Assembly (NCBI GenBank): GCA_041659605.1
Contig: JBAZXW010000025.1
Span: forward strand, 1-64,000
DNA: 64,000 nucleotides
Direction of reading: 5' to 3'
DNA from: Solimonas sp041659605
GTDB lineage: Bacteria; Pseudomonadota; Gammaproteobacteria; Nevskiales; Nevskiaceae
This document shows, piece by piece, positions 50,645 through 59,025 of this stretch. Both the position numbers and the translations under genes were made by a program. The notes under the pieces are model-generated. The model had not been told where the DNA came from, did no database searches, and saw only the letters and a list, made by a program, of their open reading frames with translations. Position 1 is the stretch's first letter, and every line of letters starts with the position of its first letter.

Positions 50645-51898
50645 ATGGCCGAAAACATTGCAATCATCGGAGGCGGCATGGCCGGACTCACAGCAGGCTA
50701 CCTTCTGCATGACCGGCACAATGTGACCCTCTTTGAAAAGGAAAACAGGCTGGGCGGCAACGCCTACACGCTTGATACAAAAACAGGCGAGGACATTGAT
50801 ATCAGCGTGTTTTTCTGGTCCCTCCGCGCCTACCCTAACTTTGCCACGCTTTTGAAAAAGCTTGGCATCAGACTCGGCACGTGGCCCATGGAAGGACTCA
50901 GCCAGTCCTTTCTAAACATGGGCACCCGGCGGAATTACTACCTGAGCTGCGATCCGACCAAATTGCGATCGACTTTCAGTTTAAAGAATTTCAAATCGTC
51001 GATACATCAGATGGTTGTGCTGCGGAACTACCTCAAGATGGTACGCATGTACCGGGAGGGCCAGCTGGATGGGCTCACCCTCAGACAGGCGCTGGAATTC
51101 TGCCCGGAGTTAACGGGAGACCTGCTGAAACTTGCCATTTTTCCCATCTGCATCATGACGTCCATGCTCTGGGATGAATTGATGGACGCCCCCTCTGAAT
51201 TCGCCATTGCCAAGATTGAAAAACAGATCGGATCACCCCTCAAATTCGCTTCATGGCGGCTGTTTCCCTGCAAGACATGCGTGTATCTTGAAAAACTGGC
51301 CGCACCCTTCAAGGACCGGATCATCACGCAAGCCGCCATCGCATCGGTCGCGAGAAACGGCCGGGGCGTGACCCTGACCATGGCCGACCACTCGGAACAC
51401 ACTTTTGATAAGGTTATTTTCGCCTGTCCGGCGGATACGGCCCTGGGCCTTTTAGCCGAACCAACCGGTGACGAGATCGGGCTACTGTCACCCTGGCGAT
51501 ACAAGGACGGCCTTGTAATCGTTCATACGGACAAGACGAACTACCCGCCCGAAAATCTCTGGGCCATGTACAGCTATCTGTATACCGATGAAGACGGCAA
51601 AATCAACACGTCCATCAATGCACACTACAGATTTCAGAACGGAGTGCACAATAAGAGTGAATACATTGGCTGCCAGCATCCGAACATCCACATTGACCCG
51701 GACAAAATCGAATTCAAGAAAGTGTTCCGAACGCCGTTGTACGATAAAAAATCCATCCTGACGATCAAAGACCTGCCGTCATTGAACGGAAAGAACAACA
51801 CCTACTACTGCGGCTCGCACTTTGGATACGGCCTCCACGAAGATGCCGTCACCTCAGCCATTGACGTGGGCCGAATGCTAGGAGCCACGTGGCCCTGA
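50645..51898 (+). CDS. FAD-dependent oxidoreductase (amine oxidase-like), atypical composition
   Basis: A 417-residue flavoprotein. IAIIGGGMAGLTAGYLL binds FAD, FEKENRLGGNAYTLD is the usual second segment with the GG doublet, and near the C-terminus YYCGSHFGYGLHEDAVTSA forms the flavin-contact region typical of the amine oxidase/phytoene-desaturase-like group. AAGGAG lies 7 nt before the ATG. Codon use is visibly unlike the neighbours, with many AAA, GAA, ATT and ATC-poor stretches, so it is likely transferred from a lower-GC donor. It is in phase with the duplicated membrane gene upstream and followed by a broken thiolase copy. Confidence 0.85.
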   Translation: MAENIAIIGGGMAGLTAGYLLHDRHNVTLFEKENRLGGNAYTLDTKTGEDIDISVFFWSLRAYPNFATLLKKLGIRLGTWPMEGLSQSFLNMGTRRNYYLSCDPTKLRSTFSLKNFKSSIHQMVVLRNYLKMVRMYREGQLDGLTLRQALEFCPELTGDLLKLAIFPICIMTSMLWDELMDAPSEFAIAKIEKQIGSPLKFASWRLFPCKTCVYLEKLAAPFKDRIITQAAIASVARNGRGVTLTMADHSEHTFDKVIFACPADTALGLLAEPTGDEIGLLSPWRYKDGLVIVHTDKTNYPPENLWAMYSYLYTDEDGKINTSINAHYRFQNGVHNKSEYIGCQHPNIHIDPDKIEFKKVFRTPLYDKKSILTIKDLPSLNGKNNTYYCGSHFGYGLHEDAVTSAIDVGRMLGATWP

Positions 51899-51950
51899 GG
51901 TCTGGGACTCATCGCTGTTCGTAGACTTTGCAGCAGATCCGGTCTCGCCC

Positions 51951-52500
51951 ATGGCCTTGGATTTGTTAGGCGCGCGCGACCTCGGCATCGCCTTCTATTC
52001 GGGCATGACCAACGGCCCGTTGCAGGGCCAGATCTCGATTCCCGGCCAAGTCGTGTTTGCCAAGATCGGCATCGAGGGCATCCCGGTCTACAACGTCGAG
52101 AACGCCTGTGCGTCGGGCTCGTCGGCGTTCAATCTTGCGCTGCAAAGCCTCAAGGCCGGCACCGCCGATGTCGCGCTGGCGCTGGGCGCAGAGAAGATGA
52201 ACGTCGCCGACAAGGCCAAGGCCTTCTCGCTGTTCGAGGCCGGCTGGGACGTGTCGCGCGCCGAAGAGAATTACGCGACGCTGCTGAAGATGGGTGAAGG
52301 TGTTCTCCCGCCGCCGGGATCCGAGTCCGACAAGCCTTACAGCCGCTTCATGGTGATCTACGCGGCGCTGTGCCGCTATTGCTGCGGTATCGGCGAAGAA
52401 CCACACGCACTCGGTGCGCAATCGCAATTCCGCAAGCCGTTCACCGTCGAAGAAATCCTCGCCGCGCCGCCGATTACCTATCCGCTGGCGCGCGGGTGCA
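51951..52500 (+). pseudogene. Truncated thiolase copy
   Basis: The sequence from 51975 encodes RDLGIAFYSGMTNGPLQGQ onward, nearly identical to the thiolase at 46360 but lacking its first 41 residues. After LCRY a deletion shifts the frame (CCGIGEEPHALGAQ), then the homology resumes at QFRKPF and ends at TYPLA near 52487. The C-terminal catalytic His region is absent. The frame stays open to 52727 but runs antisense over the next gene. A non-functional remnant of duplication. Confidence 0.85.
51975..52487 (+). repeat. Thiolase segment repeat (copy 2)
   Basis: Direct repeat of 46483-47037 with an internal deletion of about 40 bases around 52380. Confidence 0.88.
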
Positions 52501-52612
52501 GTAGACCGGCCGGGTTGTGGTGGGACTCCGATGCCGGCGCCAAGTTCCGACGTCACGTTCGCAGAGGCCCGCCCACTCGTAATGCTACCGGTCGCCCGGT
52601 CGGCGGACTGCG
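52501..52612. other. Short unassigned stretch
   Basis: No gene, repeat or clear site recognised between the thiolase remnant and the membrane protein stop. With 51899-51950 it completes the 714-base interval between two intact genes, which otherwise holds only the pseudogene. Confidence 0.6.
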
Positions 52613-53245
52613 TCAGATCCAGCCCAGTGCGCCGCCGAATACCGCCAGCGCGCTTACGACGACGCCGGCCAACGATCCAACAACGATCAATTGCCGCCGT
52701 GTGCTGGCCATGTCATGTATCCGGTAGGCGACGACATAGAACGGCAGGTAGCCGATCAGGAAGATCAGCCATGGGAAGCCGGCGTTCCAGTATCTCCAGT
52801 CCCAGGTCAGCGCACCGGCGCGGTTGAGCCAGACCTCGACCAGCACGCACGCGATCGAATTGATCACGGCGATGAGCCAGCGATTGTTGATACCGAGGAC
52901 CCTCAGTCCACGGTCGGGCGGCAGCAGACGCACGGCATACAGGCCCATCACCGCAAACATCAGACTGATCTCGATGTTGAGCCCGATCAGGATCACGTAG
53001 GCCGAGGCGCCCGAAGTGCCCCAGGCTGGCGCGAACTGGGTGAAGTGGAACAGCAGGCCGTTCCAGATTTCATTGATCCAGTCCATCAGCCAGAACGCGA
53101 GGGCGCCGAGCACAACGGACCAGCGCCGTTGGGCGACCTGATCGGCATACAGGTACAGCACGATCAGCAGCAGCGGGATGACGTACCACTGGAAATGCGA
53201 GCCATCGCGCAGCAGCGCGAGCGCCTGGGCGGAGGAGGGCGTCAT
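52613..53245 (-). CDS. Multi-span membrane protein, unknown
   Basis: A 210-residue integral membrane protein with about six helices (for example YVIPLLLIVLYLYA, ASAYVILIGLNIEISLMFAVMGLY, AGFPWLIFLIGYLPFYVVAY and LIVVGSLAGVVVSALAVFGGAL). Conserved-looking polar features lie in FWLMDWINEIWNGLLFHFTQ. ATG 53245 overlaps the narL stop (ATGA), so it is the third gene of the narX-narL operon. I do not recognise the family; a role in nitrate or NO sensing or in the membrane part of the response is open. Confidence 0.8.
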   Translation of the reverse strand: MTPSSAQALALLRDGSHFQWYVIPLLLIVLYLYADQVAQRRWSVVLGALAFWLMDWINEIWNGLLFHFTQFAPAWGTSGASAYVILIGLNIEISLMFAVMGLYAVRLLPPDRGLRVLGINNRWLIAVINSIACVLVEVWLNRAGALTWDWRYWNAGFPWLIFLIGYLPFYVVAYRIHDMASTRRQLIVVGSLAGVVVSALAVFGGALGWI

Positions 53246-53913
53246 GGCGTCTTGAGTTTCCCGGAGGGTCGGTCGCGCTCGATGTTCTCGACGGCCCACA
53301 CGGCGGCCTCGACGCGAGAGCGCATGCGAAGCTTCTTCAGCAGGCTCTTGACGTGCACCTTGACGGTCGCCTCGGCGATGTCGAGCTGGCTGGCAATCAG
53401 TTTGTTGCTCCGACCGGTCGCCAGCAGTCGCAGGATGTCGCGTTCGCGTGCCGTCAGCGAATCGGTTGGCGGAGGCAATCCGCGGAGCGCGCGCGCCAGC
53501 AGCTCGGTCAGGCGGGGGCTGATCGTGAGGTGCCCAGCTGCGGCTTGCTCCAGATGGGTCAGAATGTCTTCCGGCTCCATATCCTTGAGCAGGTAGCCGT
53601 CCGCGCCGGCGCGCAATGCGGCAGTCACGTCGTCCTCGTGATCCGACACCGTCAGCATCACGACGCGGCTGTCCAAGTCCAGCGCCTTGATCGCCTTGAG
53701 CGTATCAATGCCGCTCATGCCTTTCATGTTCAGGTCCAGCAGAACCAGCGCCGGCTTCTGCGTACGCACCAGTGCAACACCTTCAGCACCCGACGATGCA
53801 CAGCCGGACAGGTGCAGCCGGTCGGACATCTGGATCAGATCGGCGACGCCGCGGCGGAACAGCGGGTGGTCATCGATCACGACCAGGTTCACGGGAACCT
53901 CGGACTCAGGCAT
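53242..53913 (-). CDS. narL: NarL-family response regulator
   Basis: A 223-residue response regulator. The receiver domain has VVIDDHPLFRRGV, the phospho-acceptor Asp in LVLLDLNMKGMSG, and the Lys of GYLLKDMEPEDI. The C-terminal LuxR/NarL helix-turn-helix is LTARERDILRLLATGRSNKLIASQLDIAEATVKVHVKSLL. The start overlaps the narX end by 8 nt. Phosphorylated NarL would act on heptamer sites such as that at 55933. Paired with a NarX-type sensor it should respond to nitrate or nitrite. Confidence 0.92.
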   Translation of the reverse strand: MPESEVPVNLVVIDDHPLFRRGVADLIQMSDRLHLSGCASSGAEGVALVRTQKPALVLLDLNMKGMSGIDTLKAIKALDLDSRVVMLTVSDHEDDVTAALRAGADGYLLKDMEPEDILTHLEQAAAGHLTISPRLTELLARALRGLPPPTDSLTARERDILRLLATGRSNKLIASQLDIAEATVKVHVKSLLKKLRMRSRVEAAVWAVENIERDRPSGKLKTP

Positions 53914-55807
53914 GGGCTGCAACCTCGGCGTGCGCGCGCGTCGCGCCATCAGCGGTGGGGGGCGAGAACACCAGTTGCACCCGTGTGCCACCCTGCGCAC
54001 GCGTGAACGCATGCAATGTGCCGCCGAGGCTGTGCGCCCGCTCGTCCATGATCGCGAGGCCGTAGTGCTGCGCGCGCATTGCGTGCGGCGGAATGCCGGT
54101 ACCGTTGTCGTCGACGGTCACTGTGACACGGGGGGCGGCCGAGTCGTAGTCCAGCGTCACCGAAGCCTGTGTGGCCTGAGCGTGACGCACGACGTTGGAA
54201 AGGGCCTCGCGCACCACCTGCAGAACGTGAATCTCCTCGTTGGGTGAAAGCTGGCAGCGTTCCATGCGGTAGTTGAAGACAATCGGAATGCCGCTGCGGT
54301 CCTGGAACTCACGCACCGTGGCCTCCAGAGCCGGCGCAAGGCCTCTGCCGTCCATGCGCAGGCGGAAGGTGCTGAGCAGTTCGCGCAGCTGGCGGTAGGC
54401 GCTGCCGACGCCTTCGCGCAGCTCCTTGATCACACGCTGGGCGTCGCTACCCGGACCTTTCTTCTGCAGCACCGCATCCAGTCGGCTGGTCTGGATCTTG
54501 AGGTAGGAAAGCGACTGCGCCAGAGAGTCGTGCAGCTCGCGCGCGATCACAGCACGTTCTTCGAACAGTGCCAGACGACGGCTCTGGTCTGCGCGTCGGC
54601 TGTTGGTGATCGCTGTACCGATCTGTGCGGCCGCCGCTCCCAGCAGGCGCGACTGCCAGGCTTGCAGTTCGCGCGGCAAGGTGCCGACCACAAGCACGCC
54701 GTAGGATTGTTCGTGGCCGCGGACTGGGAATGTGTGTCCGCTGTGGCGCGGGCAGTGCTGCGGCAGTCGCTCCGCGACGGTCGACGCGGTGGTTGGCGCG
54801 CAGCCGTGACAGTGCGGGGCAGCATAGGTACTGGCGTCGCCCGCGTCTGCGGTATGCGTGCCGGCCAGATAGAACGAGTCGCAGCCGTCGACCGTGTTCA
54901 GGCAGATCGCGGTCGGGCCTACGCCGAGTGCGGTTTCCAGATCGGGCAGCAGCGCGCGCAGGGCGTCCTGTGGCAGCGGGCTCTGGTTCAGCCGTACGGC
55001 GACGCTGTACAGAAGCTCCAGTGAGCGGTTGCTGCGCTCCAGGTCGGTTGTTTTGATGCGCACACGTTCTTCAAGGTCCGCGTAGATCTTCGACAAGTCC
55101 TCGGCCATCGTGTTGAAGGCGCGGCCGAGCTGTCCGAATTCGTCCCCGGATTCGTAGGGCGTACGCTGGCTGAAGTCGCCGCGCCGTGCATGGCGTGCGC
55201 AGGCCAGCAAGTCGCGCAGCGGCAACAGCACGCGCACGTGCATCATGTACATCGTGAGTACGACGACAGCCAGCGTCAGGAACAGCGAGGCCACGTGGAT
55301 CAAGCGCAGCCAGCGCACCTTGGATTCGGTGCGGCGCTCTAGCAGGCTGACGAAATCATCCACCTTGACTACGTAGGGCGCCACGCTGGCCAGAAAACGC
55401 TGTGCCTGTTCCGCATCCGCTGTCGTCGCCAGCAGCAGGGGCCGGATGTGGTTGGTCCACTCTCCCGCGACGGCGATGTAGCTCACGCGCGCCTCGTCGT
55501 CGGGACCGGTCAGCAACACCGAGGTCAGCCGCGGGCTCGCCAGCCGGGCATCGTAGTCGGCCGCAAGCTGCTGGCGGACGGTCGTGCTGGTGTCGCCCGA
55601 CGCCAGGCGTGCAGCGATGAGATAGGACTGCATGCGCAGCGTGCCCGCCTGATTGATGGCGCCAGCGGCCCCCCGCATCGCTTCGGCGAAGAACACCGAA
55701 CTCGCCATGCTGGCGAAGGCGAGTGTCGTGATCGTGCCCATCGCCAGAGCGAGCCGCAGCAGCAGGCTCCTCGCGGGTAGCGTCGGCAGCGAGTCCGGGT
55801 TCGTCAT
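53906..55807 (-). CDS. narX: NarX-type nitrate/nitrite sensor histidine kinase
   Basis: A 633-residue sensor kinase. After a first membrane helix (about residues 17-37) comes the ligand-binding P-box GAINQAGTLRMQSYLIAARL, matching NarX/NarQ. A periplasmic four-helix domain, second helix (VASLFLTLAVVVLTMYM), HAMP, and a central Cys-containing module (CHGC) follow. The HisKA_3 phospho-acceptor is in IARELHDSLAQSLSYLKIQ, and the ATPase N and G boxes in VREALSNVVRHAQA and DDNGTGIPP. The Met/Asn/Gln spread of the P-box is typical. An FNR-type box lies 78 bp upstream. Confidence 0.93.
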   Translation of the reverse strand: MTNPDSLPTLPARSLLLRLALAMGTITTLAFASMASSVFFAEAMRGAAGAINQAGTLRMQSYLIAARLASGDTSTTVRQQLAADYDARLASPRLTSVLLTGPDDEARVSYIAVAGEWTNHIRPLLLATTADAEQAQRFLASVAPYVVKVDDFVSLLERRTESKVRWLRLIHVASLFLTLAVVVLTMYMMHVRVLLPLRDLLACARHARRGDFSQRTPYESGDEFGQLGRAFNTMAEDLSKIYADLEERVRIKTTDLERSNRSLELLYSVAVRLNQSPLPQDALRALLPDLETALGVGPTAICLNTVDGCDSFYLAGTHTADAGDASTYAAPHCHGCAPTTASTVAERLPQHCPRHSGHTFPVRGHEQSYGVLVVGTLPRELQAWQSRLLGAAAAQIGTAITNSRRADQSRRLALFEERAVIARELHDSLAQSLSYLKIQTSRLDAVLQKKGPGSDAQRVIKELREGVGSAYRQLRELLSTFRLRMDGRGLAPALEATVREFQDRSGIPIVFNYRMERCQLSPNEEIHVLQVVREALSNVVRHAQATQASVTLDYDSAAPRVTVTVDDNGTGIPPHAMRAQHYGLAIMDERAHSLGGTLHAFTRAQGGTRVQLVFSPPTADGATRAHAEVAAHA

Positions 55808-55885
55808 ACGGTGCCGCGCCGGTCTTGCGAAGCTACCTCCAATGAGTTCGACGCCGCCATCGTAGCCGCTGCGGGCGCGGCAACT

Positions 55886-55899
55886 TTGACTCAAGTCAA
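55886..55899 (-). promoter_or_regulatory. FNR/DNR-type box upstream of narX
   Basis: TTGACTCAAGTCAA has perfectly complementary half sites and lies 78 bp upstream of the narX start at 55807. Confidence 0.65.
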
Positions 55900-55932
55900 G
55901 GAAAAACAGTGGTCTGCGGTGCGCGCCGGGAG

Positions 55933-55948
55933 TACCCCTTCTGAGGTA
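55933..55948 (+). promoter_or_regulatory. NarL 7-2-7 heptamer pair
   Basis: TACCCCT, two bases, then TGAGGTA form an inverted heptamer pair of the NarL/NarP type (TACYNMT and its complement with a 2-base spacer), with one mismatch in the second half. It lies between the two FNR-type boxes, as expected for joint nitrate and anoxia control. Confidence 0.6.
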
Positions 55949-55974
55949 GTCGCCAACTCGCCCGTCCACGGCGT

Positions 55975-55988
55975 TTGATCTGAGTCAA
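55975..55988 (+). promoter_or_regulatory. FNR/DNR-type box upstream of porin/nar genes
   Basis: TTGATCTGAGTCAA matches TTGAY-N4-RTCAA. It ends 69 bp before GTG 56058 and 194 bp before the porin ATG 56183. Confidence 0.65.
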
Positions 55989-56057
55989 ATCCGCACCCCA
56001 CCACCGGCCGCAACCTGCGCCCGCTCGCAACGAGCCCGCAGGAAAAGGAGAACGAAG

Positions 56058-56159
56058 GTGGCGACTCATGGAACGCGGCAGCTGTCGGTGCTGACGATCA
56101 GGCGTGGTCCGGCGCTGGGCTGGACGTCGGCGGTCGGCGCCTTCGGTGCGAGCCCTTGA
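56058..56159 (+). CDS. Possible 33-residue leader peptide
   Basis: A short frame from GTG 56058 to TGA 56157-56159 with AAGGAG 7 nt upstream. It begins VATHGTRQLSVLTIRRGP and ends GAFGASP. Its distance of 69 bp from the FNR-type box equals that of several genuine starts here. It could be a leader or attenuator upstream of the porin, or a false positive; its composition alone does not prove coding. Confidence 0.3.
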   Translation: MATHGTRQLSVLTIRRGPALGWTSAVGAFGASP

Positions 56160-56182
56160 GACAACGGTACAGAAAAGCTGAC

Positions 56183-57421
56183 ATGAACCGTCTGCAAACA
56201 ACGATCCTGGGGCTGGGTGCGCTGGCGGTCGCCAACGCCGGTGCCGCGCTGGCCAACGATGATCTGCTGACGCTGCGCAGCGCACTGGCAGGCGGCAAGC
56301 CCAATCTCGATCTGCGGCTGCGCTACGAAAGCGTTGACCAGGACAACGCGCTGGAAAGCGCCGCCGCCGGCACGGTCCGCACGCGCCTGGGCTACACCAC
56401 CGACCGTTGGAACGGGCTGGACGTGGGCATCGAGTTCGAGGGCGTCGAACCCATCGGTGCGCAGCGCTACAACAGCACGCTGAATGGCCGCACCGGGTTC
56501 GCGACGGTTGCCGATCCCAAGGGCAATGAGCTGAACCAAGCCTTCGTCCGCTATGCCGGCCTCCCCGGTACCGTCGTCAAATACGGCCGTCAGCGCATCG
56601 TGCTCGACAACGCCCGCTTCGTTGGCAACGTCGGCTGGCGCCAGAACGAGCAGACTTTCGACGCAGCGCGGCTCACCGGCAGCTGGATTCCGAAGGCCAC
56701 GATCGACTATGCCTTCGTCACCGACATCAACACCGTCACTTTCGCCGACCTGCGCCTGCACGGCCATCTGCTGAACGTTATCTACGCGCCGGCGCAGTGG
56801 CTGTCGCTGACCGCGTACGGCTATCTGCTCGACTGGTCGGCCAATGCTACGTCGGTGCCCAACGCGCCCGGATCGCTCAGTCCGCCGCAGCGCGAGGACA
56901 GCCGCACCTTCGGCCTGCGTGCGGCTGGAAGCATCGCGTTGGGGGCCGGTAAGCTGGTCTACGCCGCGGACGTCGCCCGCCAGTCCGATTACAGCGACTC
57001 GGCCATCGGCGAGTCGTCCTACCTTCTTGCCGAGTTCGGCTACGGCATTCCGGCCATCGGACTGAAGCTCGGCTACGAAGTGCTGGGCGGCGACGGCACC
57101 GACAGCTTCCAGACCCCGCTCGCCACGCTGCACGCCTTCCAGGGCTGGGCAGACCAGTTCCTGATGACCCCACGCAAGGGCATCAAAGACAGCTACGCGC
57201 AGATCAGCGGCACGCTGTTCAAGAAGCTCGGCTGGCTGCTGCGGGGGCACGAATTCGCAGCCGACGAGGGCGGCCCCGAATACGGCGACGAAATCGACGC
57301 CCAGCTCACCTGGGCCTTCCTCGAGACACTGTCCGTCGGTGCCAAGTACGCCGACTACAACGCCAGATCCGTTTCCGTCGACACGACCAAGTCGTGGGCG
57401 TGGGTCGAGTACCGATTCTAG
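56183..57421 (+). CDS. Porin of the alginate-export type
   Basis: A 412-residue outer membrane beta-barrel protein with a signal peptide ending at AALA (about residue 24). Segments LDLRLRYESVDQDNAL, RTRLGYTTDRWNGLDVGIEFEG and VKYGRQRIVLDNARFVGNVGWRQNEQTFDA match the alginate export (AlgE-like) porin family, and the last residues WVEYRF are a typical barrel end. ATG 56183 is chosen over 56156, which overlaps the leader ORF. It lies just upstream of narK and may pass nitrate or nitrite through the outer membrane. Its promoter region has FNR and NarL sites. Confidence 0.85.
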   Translation: MNRLQTTILGLGALAVANAGAALANDDLLTLRSALAGGKPNLDLRLRYESVDQDNALESAAAGTVRTRLGYTTDRWNGLDVGIEFEGVEPIGAQRYNSTLNGRTGFATVADPKGNELNQAFVRYAGLPGTVVKYGRQRIVLDNARFVGNVGWRQNEQTFDAARLTGSWIPKATIDYAFVTDINTVTFADLRLHGHLLNVIYAPAQWLSLTAYGYLLDWSANATSVPNAPGSLSPPQREDSRTFGLRAAGSIALGAGKLVYAADVARQSDYSDSAIGESSYLLAEFGYGIPAIGLKLGYEVLGGDGTDSFQTPLATLHAFQGWADQFLMTPRKGIKDSYAQISGTLFKKLGWLLRGHEFAADEGGPEYGDEIDAQLTWAFLETLSVGAKYADYNARSVSVDTTKSWAWVEYRF

Positions 57422-57457
57422 GAAATCCGATATGAGTCATCTGCAGAACTGTCGTTC

Positions 57458-57471
57458 TTGATATGGGTCAA
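57458..57471 (+). promoter_or_regulatory. FNR/DNR-type box upstream of narK
   Basis: TTGATATGGGTCAA matches TTGAY-N4-RTCAA and ends 96 bp before the narK ATG at 57568. Confidence 0.65.
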
Positions 57472-57567
57472 CGCGCAGCGCGTCCGCGCCCCCTAGGCTG
57501 CAGGTTAGCGGATGACCGCGCCCGCGCAGATCATCCCCAGCTTTTCCGGATTGGACATAGAGCCGAT

Positions 57568-58977
57568 ATGACAGCGACCCATGCACTCCTTGCCGGGCGT
57601 CGCGACGACGCGCTTCACGACTGGCGTCCGGAGGATCCGGTCTTTTGGGTGGACGGCGGACGACGGATCGCGAACCGCAACCTCGCCATCTCCATCCCGG
57701 CGCTGCTGCTGGCCTTCGCGGTGTGGATGATGTTCTCGGCAGTGACAGTAAGCCTGCCCAAGATCGGCTTTGGATTCAGTACCGACCAGTTGTTCTGGCT
57801 GACAGCGCTGCCGGGGCTATCGGGCGCGACGCTGCGCATTTTCTACGCGTTCATGGTGCCGGTCTTCGGCGGCCGGCGCTGGACCGCCATCTCCACGGCC
57901 TCGTTGATGATCCCCGCAATCTGGCTGGGCCTCGCCGTGCAGAACCCGGGCACGCCGTTCTGGCATTTCGTGGCGATTGCCATCCTGTGTGGCCTTGGCG
58001 GCGGCAATTTCGCGTCGTCCATGTCCAACATCTCGTTCTTCTTCCCCAAGGCACGGCAGGGCTACGCGCTGGGCATGAACGCCGGGCTTGGCAACCTCGG
58101 CGTGTCTGCTACCCAGTTCGTGATTCCGTTGGTGATCTCGCTGAGTCTGTTCGGCGCGATCGCAGGCGGTCCTCAGACCGCCGCCGGCGGTCAGACGCTG
58201 TACCTGCAGAACGCGGGGTTCATCTGGCTTCCGTTCCTGCTGGTGAGCGCGGTTGCGGCCTGGTTCGGCATGAACGACCTCGCCGACGCCAAGTCCAGCT
58301 TCGCTGAGCAGGCGGTGATTTTTCAGCGCAAGCACAACTGGCTGATGTGCTGGCTGTACGTCGGCACCTTCGGCAGCTTCATCGGCTTTTCGGCGGGGTT
58401 TCCGATGCTGACCAAGACGCTGTTCCCGGCGGTGGACGTGCTGAAGTTCGCCTTCCTCGGGCCACTGGTGGGGGCGCTGGCACGTTCGGCCGGCGGCGCA
58501 CTCGCGGACAGGCTGGGGGGTGCGCTGCTGACCTTCTGGGTATTCGCACTGATGGTTGCGGCGGTGTTCGGCGTCGTCCACTTCCTGCCGGATGCGGGGA
58601 GTGGCGGCAATTTCTACGGCTTTCTGGCGATGTTCATGCTGCTGTTCGTCCTGACCGGCATCGGCAACGCCTCGACCTTCCGCATGATCCCGGTGATCTT
58701 CCGCACCCTTCAGGAACGCGCGCTCGGTGCGAACGCCAGCGTCGAGGAAAAAGCCGTGGCGATGCGTCGGGCCGGCATCGAGTCGGCCGCGGTGATCGGC
58801 TTCTCATCGGCGATCGGCGCCTATGGCGGATTTTTCATTCCCAAGAGCTACGGCTCCTCGATCGCCCTGACCGGCGGTCCTCAGGCAGCCCTCTACGGCT
58901 TCGTCGTCTTCTACGCGATCTGCGTGCTGGTCACGTGGTGGTGGTACTTCCGCAAGGGCGCGGAGTGTCCGTGCTGA
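57568..58977 (+). CDS. narK: Nitrate/nitrite transporter (MFS, NNP family)
   Basis: A 469-residue transporter with 12 predicted helices. ISIPALLLAFAVWMMFSAVTV is helix 1. The nitrate signature motifs appear as GLGGGNFASSMSNISFFFPKARQGYALGMNAGLGNLG and, in the second half, IGNASTFRMIPVIF and IGAYGGFFIPKSYG. The conserved substrate-binding arginines should lie in TLRIFYAF and TFRMIPV. ATG 57568 is used; the frame to 57463 would start inside the FNR-type box. It supplies nitrate to NarG or exchanges it for nitrite. Confidence 0.93.
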   Translation: MTATHALLAGRRDDALHDWRPEDPVFWVDGGRRIANRNLAISIPALLLAFAVWMMFSAVTVSLPKIGFGFSTDQLFWLTALPGLSGATLRIFYAFMVPVFGGRRWTAISTASLMIPAIWLGLAVQNPGTPFWHFVAIAILCGLGGGNFASSMSNISFFFPKARQGYALGMNAGLGNLGVSATQFVIPLVISLSLFGAIAGGPQTAAGGQTLYLQNAGFIWLPFLLVSAVAAWFGMNDLADAKSSFAEQAVIFQRKHNWLMCWLYVGTFGSFIGFSAGFPMLTKTLFPAVDVLKFAFLGPLVGALARSAGGALADRLGGALLTFWVFALMVAAVFGVVHFLPDAGSGGNFYGFLAMFMLLFVLTGIGNASTFRMIPVIFRTLQERALGANASVEEKAVAMRRAGIESAAVIGFSSAIGAYGGFFIPKSYGSSIALTGGPQAALYGFVVFYAICVLVTWWWYFRKGAECPC

Positions 58978-59025
58978 GCGCGCGCGGACCGTGCGGATCG
59001 ATTCGTTTTCCTGGAGCAGGCGCGT

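Larger units (their letters stand above)
55808..56182. promoter_or_regulatory. Divergent narX / nar-gene control region
   Basis: This 375-base region between narX (minus) and the porin (plus) holds two FNR-type boxes (55886-55899 and 55975-55988), a NarL 7-2-7 heptamer pair between them (55933-55948) and a possible short leader ORF (56058-56159). The arrangement is that of a nitrate- and oxygen-controlled promoter. Confidence 0.65.
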
